Of a stretch of 22,791 nt of DNA, positions 14,793 through 22,791 are shown piece by piece; within the stretch, counting starts at the first letter, position 1; every line of letters begins with the position of its first letter. This DNA comes from Euryarchaeota archaeon UBA88 (GTDB taxonomy: Archaea; Thermoplasmatota; Poseidoniia; Poseidoniales; Poseidoniaceae): positions 1 to 22,791 of the forward strand of contig DAME01000045.1 of NCBI GenBank assembly GCA_002499545.1. Direction: 5' to 3'. Made by a program: the position numbers and the translations under genes. The notes beneath the pieces were generated by a model. It saw only the letters and a program-made list of their open reading frames with translations. It had not been told where the DNA came from and made no database searches.

Positions 14793-17477
14793 TCAGCAAT
14801 GCAGTGCTTCAAAGACCGTGAGTGCACTTGCCTTTCCGATGCCCTCACATTCTGTTAACTGGTCGATGTCTGCAGCGAAAATCGCTGCAACAGAGCCGAA
14901 TGTGCCAATCAAGGCGGTTGCCTTGATTCGCCCTATGCCTGGAATAGCAGACACGATCTCGACGGCATCCCGTGTACTGTTGTGAGTCCACCTTTGGGAG
15001 AGTGGCCCTACGCTGCTGGTATCATCTTCGATGGATTGAATCTCCTTGACAGCAGCCAACGTTGCAGCTTCGATATTTCGTTGATCATCAAACGAAGCAC
15101 TGCGTTCACTTACAACTTCGGCCAATCGTTCGATTAGGTCGTGCTCTCGTTGTGCAGCGGCAGCAAGGAAGTGAGCTGATTCTTCGGAATTCTTCGTCAT
15201 CATAACGGGCACTCCCAAGTCGAGACTAACGTGGGCCAGAGCCCCATGCACCGCATTTGGATGGACAAAGGCATCGTGACTGTTGCCAATTTCAATCAGT
15301 AACAGTGGACGCGCTGCGGCTGCTTTCAAGCGACGAGTTTGATCCAAGAGTCGGCCGTCAGTGAGCGACCTCACGAGATCACGAGCAGTTTTGCGCTCAA
15401 TGAGAACTCTTTCTGAAATCCGTATGTCCCCCACCGAGAGATGCTCGAAATTGACTTCCACACCGAGGCTTCGCAAATAGGGTGCGAGCGTTGAAGAGGC
15501 CTCTCGCTGGTCAAATATGACGTGAATATCACTGCTGTTCACCGCTTTCATAGACTCTACAAAGCCTTGTGCAGCAGATACGGCCTCGCTCTCAAGTTGA
15601 CGATGGTCCTGTGCATTCAAGATTGGTACGGGGAATTCGGTGCGAAGTGCCGCTGGTTTTGTTTCATTGGACTCGGGTTTGGACATGAACTGCTCCAGAC
15701 CCATCTGCTGACTGTGTCTTCGCTCACTTGGAGCAATTAGAGGAGGCCCACGTCGTTCTTGCACCGGTTTTTGTTTACTTTCTTCAGTCACTTGTTCGGA
15801 GGTGAACATCTCGTCGATTCTTTGCTTTTCCCGTTCAATGAAATCAGGAACCGTGATTTCGTCTCCTTGTGCCTGAATGCTGAACGAACCGAACACATCG
15901 TTTGACGGGGGTGGTCGTACCGGTAAAATCCCTCGGTTTTGAATTCGTTGGAGCAGGCGATGCATGCGTTGTTCGCGCTTCTGTGCAGCAGTGTTGACGT
16001 ACTCGTCGCGGGTACCCTTTGCGATTAATGTGTGAACCGTACCGGCTTGTTGCCGAGCGGTTCGACCTCGGCGCTGTATTGCCCGAATTGCACTCGGAAC
16101 CGGCTCGTAGAGTATCACGAGTTCAGCTGCTGGGACGTCCAACCCTTCTTCACCAACCGAGGTCGCAATCAAGACATTGATGTCTCCGTCTCTGAATCGC
16201 TTTAGTTGCTGGAGTTGTTGTTTTTGCGACATGCCCTTTCGCTTACCTTTACCAGATTGACCGATGAATTTATCGCATCGTGCCGAATCTATAGAATCGA
16301 TTGCATCATAGAGGTTATCGACAGTATCTCGGTATTCTGTGAAGACAATGACCTTGCTCTCTGGCTTTTGATGGATTTGATCACGGATGAGGGTGACGAC
16401 TTGTCCAGGTTTGGGATGAAGTTCAGGAACTTCCTTTGCGGCAATTCTGAATTCATGAATTTGTTTTTTCGCCACGAAGCGATTGGTTGAACGGTCGCCA
16501 CTTCGTCCATCTTCCTCAGCACGCTGCAAGTATGCAAGTGATGATTTCAAGCCCTGAGTGCGAATTAAATCAAGCAACATGTGTATACGTCGCAAGTCGC
16601 CGATTCGACGTGCAGCATCGTATCCTCGAACATCCCTGCGCTGTATGGCTTGGCTTGCTCGACGTTGCGCATCTTCAATCATTTTTCCTGACACGTGAGA
16701 AGTTGGTGAAAGAAACCCTAAATTCTGAAGGTGTTGCGCTTCCTGATTGAACAGGTATTGGATTGGTTCAATGAGGGTCGTGAGGGTTTCTGGGAGCTCG
16801 AGTGGGTGTGGGATGATGTTCATATCCACTACATAGGGCTGAAGCATTGTACTCTCCTTTCGAGCGATATCAAGGCGTTCAATTCCGTAATTACGGATCA
16901 CCTCCATGATGTTGTTTTCCGTTGACCCTGGGCTTGCGGTTGCGCACAAGACCAGTGCATCGCTGCCTCGAGCGTTCAGGTACATTTTGCCCACATGTGC
17001 ATAGGCGTGATTCCCCGTCCCGTGATGCGCCTCATCGACGACGAGTAGATCCACCGTCTGTAGGTCAATGACTCGATTAGCAACATCGTTACGTATCACT
17101 TGAGCAGTAGCCATGATAATTCGCGCCTCGTTCCAGATACTGGGTCGTTTTGCTGGAGCGATGTCGCCGGTGTAAGTGACGATGAACTCCGGTTCGAGAT
17201 GAAGCATATCTTGGGCCATTCGTTGCTGCTGTTCGACCAGGCCGGTGGTCGGCGCAAGCAGGAGTATCTTTCCAGTATTCAATCGCAGAGATTCCGCCAT
17301 TGCCATCCATTCAACAGCTGTTTTCCCAAAGCCGGTGGGCATCACCATCAATGTCGATGCAGCCAGTGCATTACGGAGCGCCATCATCTGGTAAGCTCTC
17401 GCCTGCACACCATCCTTGAGGAATGGATGCATCACGACTGCCATGTCTCTTGTTTTGAGTCGAGGGTTCAAAAGCAT
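14793..17477 (-). CDS. hef: Hef helicase-nuclease (FANCM/XPF family)
   Basis: 894 residues, full length for the family. Hef opens and cuts stalled replication forks and branched DNA. The N-terminal SF2 helicase has Walker A PTGFGKT (47-53), DEAH (148-151), ATASP (179-183), ATSVGEEGLDVP (438-449) and QRRGRTAR (468-475). A charged linker (about 540-640) contains QMGLEQFM (591-598), close to the PCNA-binding consensus QxxLxxFF. The XPF-type nuclease follows with FDQRE (655-659), GDIRIS (683-688) and ERKTARD (694-700). Two helix-hairpin-helix motifs are at about 843-892 (PGIGRIKA, CEGIGKASA). Start ATG 17477 has GGAG ten bases upstream, and Met12 or Met16 are alternatives. Its stop abuts the stop of the HdrB-like gene (14792/14793). 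Confidence 0.95.
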   Translation of the reverse strand: MLLNPRLKTRDMAVVMHPFLKDGVQARAYQMMALRNALAASTLMVMPTGFGKTAVEWMAMAESLRLNTGKILLLAPTTGLVEQQQRMAQDMLHLEPEFIVTYTGDIAPAKRPSIWNEARIIMATAQVIRNDVANRVIDLQTVDLLVVDEAHHGTGNHAYAHVGKMYLNARGSDALVLCATASPGSTENNIMEVIRNYGIERLDIARKESTMLQPYVVDMNIIPHPLELPETLTTLIEPIQYLFNQEAQHLQNLGFLSPTSHVSGKMIEDAQRRASQAIQRRDVRGYDAARRIGDLRRIHMLLDLIRTQGLKSSLAYLQRAEEDGRSGDRSTNRFVAKKQIHEFRIAAKEVPELHPKPGQVVTLIRDQIHQKPESKVIVFTEYRDTVDNLYDAIDSIDSARCDKFIGQSGKGKRKGMSQKQQLQQLKRFRDGDINVLIATSVGEEGLDVPAAELVILYEPVPSAIRAIQRRGRTARQQAGTVHTLIAKGTRDEYVNTAAQKREQRMHRLLQRIQNRGILPVRPPPSNDVFGSFSIQAQGDEITVPDFIEREKQRIDEMFTSEQVTEESKQKPVQERRGPPLIAPSERRHSQQMGLEQFMSKPESNETKPAALRTEFPVPILNAQDHRQLESEAVSAAQGFVESMKAVNSSDIHVIFDQREASSTLAPYLRSLGVEVNFEHLSVGDIRISERVLIERKTARDLVRSLTDGRLLDQTRRLKAAAARPLLLIEIGNSHDAFVHPNAVHGALAHVSLDLGVPVMMTKNSEESAHFLAAAAQREHDLIERLAEVVSERSASFDDQRNIEAATLAAVKEIQSIEDDTSSVGPLSQRWTHNSTRDAVEIVSAIPGIGRIKATALIGTFGSVAAIFAADIDQLTECEGIGKASALTVFEALHC

Positions 17478-17569
17478 ACTGTGGTCGCTCCAACAAATCT
17501 GAAACTGTAATTTGAATCTCAGTCACTTTCGTGTGCGACATGTATATTCGATGTGTAGCGAATTATGTG

Positions 17570-17608
17570 CCGAACCAATGGACTGGTTCGCTTTTGGTGA
17601 CCGAACCA
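17570..17608. promoter_or_regulatory. Repeated CCGAACCA element, possible operator
   Basis: CCGAACCA occurs at 17570-17577 and again at 17601-17608. An inverted copy, TGGTTCG, lies at 17584-17590, making a perfect 7-base palindrome with a six-base spacer. The set ends two bases before the rightward TATA-like box at 17611. This position suits a regulator competing with or recruiting TBP/TFB. No known archaeal consensus is claimed. Confidence 0.45.
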
Positions 17609-17610
17609 CT

Positions 17611-17617
17611 CATATAC
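17611..17617 (+). promoter_or_regulatory. TATA-like box of the ribosomal protein cluster
   Basis: CATATAC, expected transcription start near 17635-17642. The message would carry an unusually long leader of about 170 bases for a genome where most starts are nearly leaderless or closely SD-led. Confidence 0.4.
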
Positions 17618-17695
17618 GGGAGGTAAGTCGGATGGTTGCTCAAAGGTGAGCAGCCAGACACACTGGGCCATCCCCCGAGGACCCCAACTGTTCTG

Positions 17696-17774
17696 TTCCA
17701 CATTTGTGGGAATGGGACGCAGTGTCACGGCTTCTCCTTTCCTGAGAGCCCTCGTACGCCCCTCACGGTGGGGC
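17696..17774 (+). promoter_or_regulatory. Three successive hairpins in the uL3 leader
   Basis: Hairpin A is TTCCAC/GTGGGAA with one bulge (17696-17712). Hairpin B is GGCT-t-CTC/GAG-AGCC (17729-17750). Hairpin C is GCCCC/GGGGC with a seven-base loop (17758-17774). They lie 20-100 bases before SD AGGAGG (17795-17800). They may form a site where a cluster product such as uL4 or uL3 feeds back on its own synthesis. That role is inferred by analogy to ribosomal operon leaders. Confidence 0.4.
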
Positions 17775-17808
17775 CAATTCGTTGTACAAAACACAGGAGG
17801 AATCCCAC

Positions 17809-18828
17809 ATGGCAAAGAGAAACCACCCACGACGTGGATCGATGGCATTCAGCCCGCGCAAGCGAGCGAACCGCCCATTCGGTCTGGTAAAGTCGTGGCC
17901 AACAACCGATGCGAGCGAAGTGAGAATGCAAGGATTTGCTGGTTGGAAAGCCGGTATGACCCACATTCTTTCTCGTGACCTTAACCCACGCAGCCCATCA
18001 GCTGGACAAGAAGTTCGTGTTCCAGTCACCGTTGTGGAATGCCCAAAGATGCGAATTCTTGGCGTCCGTGGATACACAATGACTCCCTACGGCAAGCAAG
18101 CCGCAGGTGAAGCATGGGCAGATGCAACTCAAATCACTGAAGCATTTCCAGACTTGTTCAAGCGCCTCCCAGTTCGAAAGGAACACGATGCAGAAACGCA
18201 CTTCGAGAATCTCGACAAGGCTGACCTCGTCGAAGTTCGCCTCATCGCTTCGACTCAACCCGCTACAGTTTCAGGAATCCCAACCAAGACACCGGATGTT
18301 ATGGAGATTGGACTTGACGGTGGCAGCATCGGTGACCAACTCGCCTATGCTAAGGAGAAACTTGGTGAAGAATATTCGTTTGCCGACGCATTTGAGGAAG
18401 GCGTCCTTACAGACATCGTCGCCGTAACCAAGGGCTACGGTTGGCAAGGTGTCATCAAGCGGTTCGGTGGAAAGCTACAATCGCACAAGAACTCAAAGAA
18501 GCGCCGACAGCACGGTAACATGGGTGCATTCGGTGACGGATATGTTCGAAAGACCATTCGACAAGGTGGACAAACAGGATACCATCAGCGAACTGAATAC
18601 AACAAGCGTGTCCTCCGTATTGCAAATCCTGAAGAACACGCAATCACGCCAGCTGGAGGATTCCTTCATTACGGCGAAGTCAACTCTGATTACATTCTAG
18701 TGAAGGGAAGCGTGCCTGGTCCTGCCAAGCGCTTGATTCGATTCCGTGACGCTACTCGCGGCTCTGATCGCACGCTTCACCCATACGAAATTACGTACGT
18801 CAGTACATCATCCAAGCAGGGGGTCTGA
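17809..18828 (+). CDS. rpl3: Large-subunit ribosomal protein uL3
   Basis: 339 residues from ATG 17809, eight bases after SD AGGAGG. An upstream in-frame ATG at 17782 is ignored because it precedes the SD. The start MAKRNHPRRGSMAFSPRKRA is the typical archaeal/eukaryotic uL3 N-terminus that binds 23S rRNA. The loop near residues 215-265 (VIKRFGGKLQSHKNSKK and GQTGYHQRTEYNKR) reaches towards the peptidyl-transferase centre. It initiates large-subunit assembly. It is the first gene of the cluster, followed after two bases by uL4. Confidence 0.98.
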   Translation: MAKRNHPRRGSMAFSPRKRANRPFGLVKSWPTTDASEVRMQGFAGWKAGMTHILSRDLNPRSPSAGQEVRVPVTVVECPKMRILGVRGYTMTPYGKQAAGEAWADATQITEAFPDLFKRLPVRKEHDAETHFENLDKADLVEVRLIASTQPATVSGIPTKTPDVMEIGLDGGSIGDQLAYAKEKLGEEYSFADAFEEGVLTDIVAVTKGYGWQGVIKRFGGKLQSHKNSKKRRQHGNMGAFGDGYVRKTIRQGGQTGYHQRTEYNKRVLRIANPEEHAITPAGGFLHYGEVNSDYILVKGSVPGPAKRLIRFRDATRGSDRTLHPYEITYVSTSSKQGV

Positions 18829-18830
18829 AG

Positions 18831-19712
18831 TTGAAGATTAACGTACTGGACATCACCAACACCATCAGTCAAGACGAAGTCGACGCTGGTCGACTCCAAG
18901 AAACCTTTGACATTTCAGTTGATGACGGTAAGAAAGTCACGCTTTCAGAAGCGTTCTCCACTGAACTACGAACTGACTTGATCAAACTCGCTGTTGCTTC
19001 GAGCCGCGCAAACCGTCGCCAAGCCTACGGTTCTCGTGCTCACGTTGGAAAGCGTGCACCAATGGCTGGTATGAAGCACTCCGTCGAATGGTGGGGTAAG
19101 GGTCGAGGTGTATCACGAATTATGCGCCGAACTGGTCAAAGCCGAGCAGCACAAAACCCGCACACGAAAGGCGGTCGCCGTGCTCATGGCCCCAAGGTCG
19201 AGAAAAACTGGGGTCGAAAGTTGAACCTCAAAGAACGCCGAACAGCTCGTAACTCTGCACTCACAGCAACGACATCTGTTGAATTGGTCAGTTCTCGTGG
19301 ACACCGACTCTCTGACGAGATTTCCAGCCTTCCTATTGTGCTTGGAAACTACGTTGAAGTCCGAGAAGGCAAGAAAGAAGAATTCAACATTGAAGCCTTC
19401 AACCACGGATCTGCAACACGTAAGGTACTTGCAATCTTCAACGGACTTGGACTTGGTGACGACCTTGTCCGTGCTCGTGAAGGCCGTAACATTCGTGCCG
19501 GTAAAGCAACCATGCGTGGACGTGTCCACAAAACTCCCAAATCGATTCTTCTCGTTGTAAAAGAGAAGTCAGGACTTGCACAAGCAGCTCGAAACCTTCC
19601 CGGTGTCGATGTTGTCGCAGCTCGCGACCTCTGTGCAGAAGATTTGGCACCAGGTGGCGACATTGGTCGCTTGACCGTCTTTACCAAGGATGCTGTGGAG
19701 GCACTCAACTGA
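18831..19712 (+). CDS. rpl4: Large-subunit ribosomal protein uL4
   Basis: 293 residues, somewhat longer than the archaeal average of about 255. The extra length lies in the N-terminal ~45 residues and in acidic segments. The tunnel loop is clear: SSRANRRQAYGSRAHVGKR, WWGKGRGVSRIMRRTG and HTKGGRRAHGP (about 57-120). The start is TTG at 18831, two bases after the uL3 stop, with GGGGGT as SD. It lines the nascent-peptide exit tunnel. In some bacteria uL4 also represses its own operon, a role not shown here. Confidence 0.97.
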   Translation: MKINVLDITNTISQDEVDAGRLQETFDISVDDGKKVTLSEAFSTELRTDLIKLAVASSRANRRQAYGSRAHVGKRAPMAGMKHSVEWWGKGRGVSRIMRRTGQSRAAQNPHTKGGRRAHGPKVEKNWGRKLNLKERRTARNSALTATTSVELVSSRGHRLSDEISSLPIVLGNYVEVREGKKEEFNIEAFNHGSATRKVLAIFNGLGLGDDLVRAREGRNIRAGKATMRGRVHKTPKSILLVVKEKSGLAQAARNLPGVDVVAARDLCAEDLAPGGDIGRLTVFTKDAVEALN

Positions 19713-19722
19713 GGTGATTATC

Positions 19723-19980
19723 ATGAATGCATACGACATTATTCTTCAACCATGGCTGACTGAGAAATCGATGGAGGCTCGTACATCCGAGAACCGACTC
19801 GAATTCATTGTGCTGCGAAGCGCTACCAAGGAACAGATTGCTCGTGCAGTCTCCACCATCTTCGAGGTCGAAGTTGGTAAAGTAAACGTTCGAAATTCAA
19901 AACACGGTAAGCACGCTTCCGTAAAGCTTGCCGAAGGCTATGACGCAGAAGACGCTGCAATGCGTTTGGGAGCATTCTGA
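19723..19980 (+). CDS. rpl23: Large-subunit ribosomal protein uL23
   Basis: 85 residues from ATG 19723, set by GAGGTGATTATC directly upstream. The longer frame from 19690 lies inside uL4. ILQPWLTEKSM at the start, VGKVNVRNSKHGKHASVKL in the middle and DAAMRLGAF at the end match archaeal uL23. It sits at the tunnel exit, where signal recognition particle and nascent-chain factors dock. Confidence 0.97.
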   Translation: MNAYDIILQPWLTEKSMEARTSENRLEFIVLRSATKEQIARAVSTIFEVEVGKVNVRNSKHGKHASVKLAEGYDAEDAAMRLGAF

Positions 19981-19991
19981 GGTGATTTATC

Positions 19992-20708
19992 ATGGGTAAG
20001 CGAATACGAGCACAACGAAAAGGTTCCTCTCCACGCTATCGCGTGGCGAGCCATCGATTCCCTGGTTCTAACAGGATGCCACGCGTTGATGGTGTGGTCG
20101 GTGAAATCACCGAACTCCTGCACAGTCCAGTCCATTCGGCGCCTCTTGCACGGATGAAACTACCAGACGGTGAATCTACACTGGTTGTAGCAACTGAGGG
20201 TCTCTCCGTCGGTTCAAGTGTTGCTATTGGTGACAATGCAGCACTTCGTCCCGGAAACATCACCTCATTGGCGAACATTCCAGAAGGAACCGCAATCAAC
20301 AACCTTGAACTCCGTCCAGGCGATGGAGGAAAGGTTGCTCGAGCAGCCGGCAACTCATGCTTCGTTGAAGCACGAATTGGTGACAAAGTCCGAGTTCGAA
20401 TGCCGTCGGGAAGTCTTCGAGAACTTCCGGCAAACTGCCGTGCTACCATCGGTGTTCTTGCTGGGCACGGTCGTGACGAAATGCCTCTACGAACTGCAGG
20501 TGCTGCTTACTACAAGGCCAAGGCTCGTGGTAAGTTGTTCCCGCACGTCAGCGGTGTAGCAATGAATCCAGTGGATCACCCGCACGGTGGTGGAAACCAC
20601 CAAGCCGTTCACGGTCCAAACTCAGTCGCTCGAGGCACTCCACCGGGTGCTAAGGTCGGGCTGATAGCTCCAAGCCGCACAGGACGAGGACGCGGCAAGA
20701 AAATTTGA
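19992..20708 (+). CDS. rpl2: Large-subunit ribosomal protein uL2
   Basis: 238 residues, the normal archaeal length. MGKRIRAQRKGSSPRYR opens the protein. The SH3-like core and the C-terminal VAMNPVDHPHGGGNHQ (about 193-208), with the conserved histidine near the peptidyl-transferase centre, are intact. SD GGTGAT stands six bases before the ATG. It stabilises subunit association and tRNA binding. Confidence 0.98.
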   Translation: MGKRIRAQRKGSSPRYRVASHRFPGSNRMPRVDGVVGEITELLHSPVHSAPLARMKLPDGESTLVVATEGLSVGSSVAIGDNAALRPGNITSLANIPEGTAINNLELRPGDGGKVARAAGNSCFVEARIGDKVRVRMPSGSLRELPANCRATIGVLAGHGRDEMPLRTAGAAYYKAKARGKLFPHVSGVAMNPVDHPHGGGNHQAVHGPNSVARGTPPGAKVGLIAPSRTGRGRGKKI

Positions 20709-20719
20709 GGTGATGATGT

Positions 20720-21217
20720 ATGGCACGTAAGAAAAAGAAGTCGTTTATGACCCCAAAGGCAAGTCGACGTAAGGCACGTAAACGCCTATCAACGACCTCC
20801 GGCCGTGTGAAGAAGGAATTCACATACCGTGGCTACTCTGTTGAAGAGTTGTCCAACATGCCACTCTACCCACCAGAAGACGACCCATCGGTTGAATCCG
20901 TTGCGAACGTACTCTCGTCTCGTGCACGCCGCTCGATGTCTCGAGGTTTCTCCGACGAGAATGAACACTTCCTCAACCGTGTTCGCCGCTCAAACGGAAA
21001 AACAATCCGAACCCATCGCCGCGACATGCCAATTCTTCCTGAATTCGTCGGCAAGACCATTGCGGTCTACAGCGGCCAAACATTTGTTCCTGTTGAAGTG
21101 AAGCCAGAAATGATTGGCCACTATCTTGGTGAATTCGCAATTACCCGTAGAGGCGTCGCACACAGCGGCCCTGGTGTGGGTGCAACTCGGTCGTCAAAGC
21201 ACGTACCGCTCAAGTGA
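20720..21217 (+). CDS. rps19: Small-subunit ribosomal protein uS19
   Basis: 165 residues, long for archaea (about 130-150) because of a basic N-terminus (MARKKKKSFMTPKASRRKAR). The core THRRDMPILPEFVGKTIAVYSGQTFVPVEVKPEMIGHYLGEF is typical once split at its halves (about 94-135). It ends in SKHVPLK. It binds the 16S head near the A site together with uS13. SD GAGGTGATGATGT precedes the ATG. Confidence 0.97.
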   Translation: MARKKKKSFMTPKASRRKARKRLSTTSGRVKKEFTYRGYSVEELSNMPLYPPEDDPSVESVANVLSSRARRSMSRGFSDENEHFLNRVRRSNGKTIRTHRRDMPILPEFVGKTIAVYSGQTFVPVEVKPEMIGHYLGEFAITRRGVAHSGPGVGATRSSKHVPLK

Positions 21218-21227
21218 GGTGTTATGT

Positions 21228-21821
21228 ATGGTAAAGACACAATTAGACCGCCGTTCAAAGCGTCGCCAACTCTCCCAAAAGGGATACACCAAGCTCTTGC
21301 AAGGTAGTCGCCTTGCAACGGCTCGTGCGAACAATGTCGACATGCACGTCAAGCACTGTTTCGAAATCTGCCGTTACGTGAAGTTCATGAAAGCAGGCCA
21401 AGCCATCGAATTCTTGAACGACGTTCTCAAGATTGATTCGGACCGAGCAGACATTCGTCGAAAGGCATCAGCAGTCCCTTTCCGTCTTGGAAGCGGTAAC
21501 AAAAAGAAGCGTCGAACTGGACCATCTATGGTCGGACACCGTAAAGGTGGAATCGGACCTGGTCGTTATCCAGTTAAGGCATCACGAGCCATCATTAAAT
21601 TGATTCAGAGCGCTATGGAAAATGCTCGCCACCAGTATGAAGATGTCGATCCAGAAGAAATGGAAATCACGCACATCGCTGCACACCGTGGCCAAATTCG
21701 TAAGGGATTCATCCCTCGTGCACGTGGCCGTGCAACCCCTTCGAATCACTACCAAGTGAATCTCGAAATTTTCCTTGAAGATTTCAGCGTCCAAGAGGAC
21801 GAGTTGGAGGACGACTTCTGA
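21228..21821 (+). CDS. rpl22: Large-subunit ribosomal protein uL22
   Basis: 197 residues from ATG 21228 (SD GAGGTG). The open frame from 21114 starts inside uS19 and is not used. The tunnel hairpin and core are visible: VPFRLGSGNKKKRRTGPS (about 83-100), RYPVKASRAIIKLIQSAMEN (112-131) and ITHIAAHRGQIRKGFIPRA. The end is strongly acidic (EDELEDDF), an extension relative to many homologues. Confidence 0.97.
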   Translation: MVKTQLDRRSKRRQLSQKGYTKLLQGSRLATARANNVDMHVKHCFEICRYVKFMKAGQAIEFLNDVLKIDSDRADIRRKASAVPFRLGSGNKKKRRTGPSMVGHRKGGIGPGRYPVKASRAIIKLIQSAMENARHQYEDVDPEEMEITHIAAHRGQIRKGFIPRARGRATPSNHYQVNLEIFLEDFSVQEDELEDDF

Positions 21822-21831
21822 GGTGATTATC

Positions 21832-22521
21832 ATGAGTGGAAAACAAAGTACTCTCCGAACCATCGTGAACCGTAACGTTGAACGCTGCCTTGTCAAGGAA
21901 TTCTTGATGAAGAACACCAAGAACTCCGGTTTCGGTGACCTCGTCATTCGTCGAACGCCTCAAGGAACAGAAGTTACCGTACACGCAGAACGCCCTGGAA
22001 TGGTCATTGGCCGAAAGGGTAAGATCATCAACGAATTGCAAAAGCGCCTCGATGAAGAGTTCTCTCTCGAGAATCCGAAGTTGAAGGTTGAAGAAATCGA
22101 TCGTGCAAGTGCTACACTAAACGCTCAAGTCATGGCAGAGAAGATTGCTTCAGCGCTTGAGCGTGGATGGTATTACCGACGTGCAGGTGCAAGCGCAGCA
22201 CAGAACATCATGGAATCCGGCGCCCGTGGCGTAATTGTTACCGTCGCAGGAAAACTGACCGGTTCCCGTAACCGAACCCAGAAATTCATTCTTGGCCACG
22301 TCAAGTATTGCGGTGAAACTGCGCTACAACACATGGACAAGGGATACGCTGTCGCAGTTAAGAAACTCGGAACCATTGGTTGCACGGTGCAAATCATGCG
22401 ACCAGGTACCCGCCTACCTCACGAAATTAGTATCTTTTCTGAAGAAGAACTTCGAATTCGTGAAGAACAAGCAGCAGCTGAAGAAGCAGCTGCACAAGCA
22501 GCACCGGAGGCGAGCAATTGA
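21832..22521 (+). CDS. rps3: Small-subunit ribosomal protein uS3
   Basis: 229 residues from ATG 21832, led by GAGGTGATTATC. The KH domain loop GMVIGRKGK is at about 55-63. The C-terminal domain has RGVIVTVAGKLTGSRNRTQK and ends in an Ala/Glu-rich tail. It forms part of the mRNA entry channel, where it has helicase-related contacts. The TGA stop (22519-22521) overlaps the TTG start of uL29 (22518), so the two are translationally coupled. Confidence 0.98.
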   Translation: MSGKQSTLRTIVNRNVERCLVKEFLMKNTKNSGFGDLVIRRTPQGTEVTVHAERPGMVIGRKGKIINELQKRLDEEFSLENPKLKVEEIDRASATLNAQVMAEKIASALERGWYYRRAGASAAQNIMESGARGVIVTVAGKLTGSRNRTQKFILGHVKYCGETALQHMDKGYAVAVKKLGTIGCTVQIMRPGTRLPHEISIFSEEELRIREEQAAAEEAAAQAAPEASN

Positions 22522-22712
22522 GCCACGTCACCAACCGTGAAATTGTCTCAATGAGCAAGGATGCTCGTGAAGCACGTCTTCTTGAACTCCAAGAAGAGCT
22601 GCTACAACTTCGTGCCGAAAAGGCACTTGGTGGTACACCTTCCAACATTGGAGCATACAAGGCAACTCGCCGAAGTATCGCCAGACTCAAGACTCATCTG
22701 AACAATAACTGA
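22518..22712 (+). CDS. rpl29: Large-subunit ribosomal protein uL29
   Basis: 64 residues from TTG 22518, with GGAGG at 22506-22510 inside uS3. It shows the helix-turn-helix coiled pattern of uL29: REARLLELQEELLQLRAEKA then a Gly-rich turn then YKATRRSIARLKTHLNN. It contacts uL23 at the exit tunnel. It overlaps uS3 by four bases. Confidence 0.95.
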   Translation: MSHVTNREIVSMSKDAREARLLELQEELLQLRAEKALGGTPSNIGAYKATRRSIARLKTHLNNN

Positions 22713-22732
22713 AATGAAAGGAGAAGACATTT

Positions 22733-22791
22733 ATGGCGGCTATTTGTAACATCTGCGGACTTCCAGACGAACTCTGCATTTGCCAAGAAAT
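22733..22791 (+). CDS. Translation initiation factor aIF1 (SUI1 family), N-terminus only
   Basis: The first 19 residues (MAAICNICGLPDELCICQE) are in the window, and the gene continues past the right edge. CNICGLPDELCIC is the short cysteine-bearing N-terminus of archaeal aIF1, typically CPxCGLPxELCxCE. The position right after uL29 is where the aIF1 gene sits in archaeal S10-type clusters. SD AAGGAG at 22718-22723. aIF1 monitors start-codon choice on the small subunit. Confidence 0.88.
   Translation, partial: MAAICNICGLPDELCICQE

Larger units (their letters stand above)
17478..17808. other. 331-base divergent intergenic region between hef and the ribosomal cluster
   Basis: No coding sequence is convincing here. 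It holds a TATA-like TGTATATTCG (17541-17550) usable leftward for hef, a cluster of CCGAACCA repeats (17570-17608), a rightward TATA-like CATATAC (17611-17617) and three hairpins in the inferred uL3 leader (17696-17774). Open frames on both strands overlap the uL3 start and have no recognisable product. Confidence 0.7.

Noticed and set aside
17571..17590. tRNA T-arm-like GGTTCG sequence in the spacer
   Set aside because: No acceptor, anticodon or D arm can be built around it. It is part of the CGAACCA palindrome.
17519..17978. Open frames on both strands in the hef-uL3 spacer (about 109-110 residues)
   Set aside because: They overlap the uL3 start, lack SD or promoter, and have low-complexity composition. 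The region is better explained as promoter and leader.
1..22791. CRISPR array, insertion sequence, att site or replication origin
   Set aside because: No regularly spaced repeats, transposase frames, terminal inverted repeats or origin-type repeat clusters were seen. The genes are mostly housekeeping.

Overview
The window looks like the chromosome of an uncultured marine euryarchaeon of the Poseidoniales (Marine Group II, Thermoplasmatota). The archaeal assignment is firm. It rests on an archaeal-type S10/L3 ribosomal cluster ending in aIF1, a group II chaperonin, a Hef helicase-nuclease, an eL41 gene and an intron-containing tRNA-Trp. The MGII assignment is an inference from moderate GC content, large secreted proteins with one C-terminal membrane anchor, and the gene mix.

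Layout. Positions 1-640 carry an uncertain gene end, a tiny eL41 gene and tRNA-Trp(CCA). The tRNA intron is itself a box C/D methylation guide. Positions 907-9825 (+) hold a membrane-anchored subtilisin, a class I aminotransferase, two unrecognised membrane proteins and a 1,137-residue secreted Ig-like-repeat protein with a short C-terminal cytoplasmic motif. Positions 9897-11528 encode a thermosome subunit. Positions 11683-14792 hold a two-gene operon. Its first gene is a fusion of two flavodoxin domains with an SdhB/TfrB-like iron-sulfur subunit that has lost every cluster cysteine. Its second gene is an HdrB/SdhE-like CCG protein that has lost most of its ligands. Hef (14793-17477, minus strand) converges on this operon without a gap. 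It diverges, across a 331-base region rich in inverted repeats, from the ribosomal cluster uL3-uL4-uL23-uL2-uS19-uL22-uS3-uL29-aIF1, which runs off the right edge.

Starts are usually marked by GGTGAT three to five bases before the initiator, matching the archaeal 16S 3' end. This rule sets several starts, including a TTG for the flavodoxin fusion.

The most novel system is the 11683-14792 operon: the SdhB + HdrB architecture of thiol:fumarate reductase/succinate dehydrogenase, apparently stripped of Fe-S clusters and joined to two intact FMN domains. The second highlight is the tRNA-Trp intron. Its two guides obey the box-D-plus-five rule and point at C34 and U39, as known in Haloferax.
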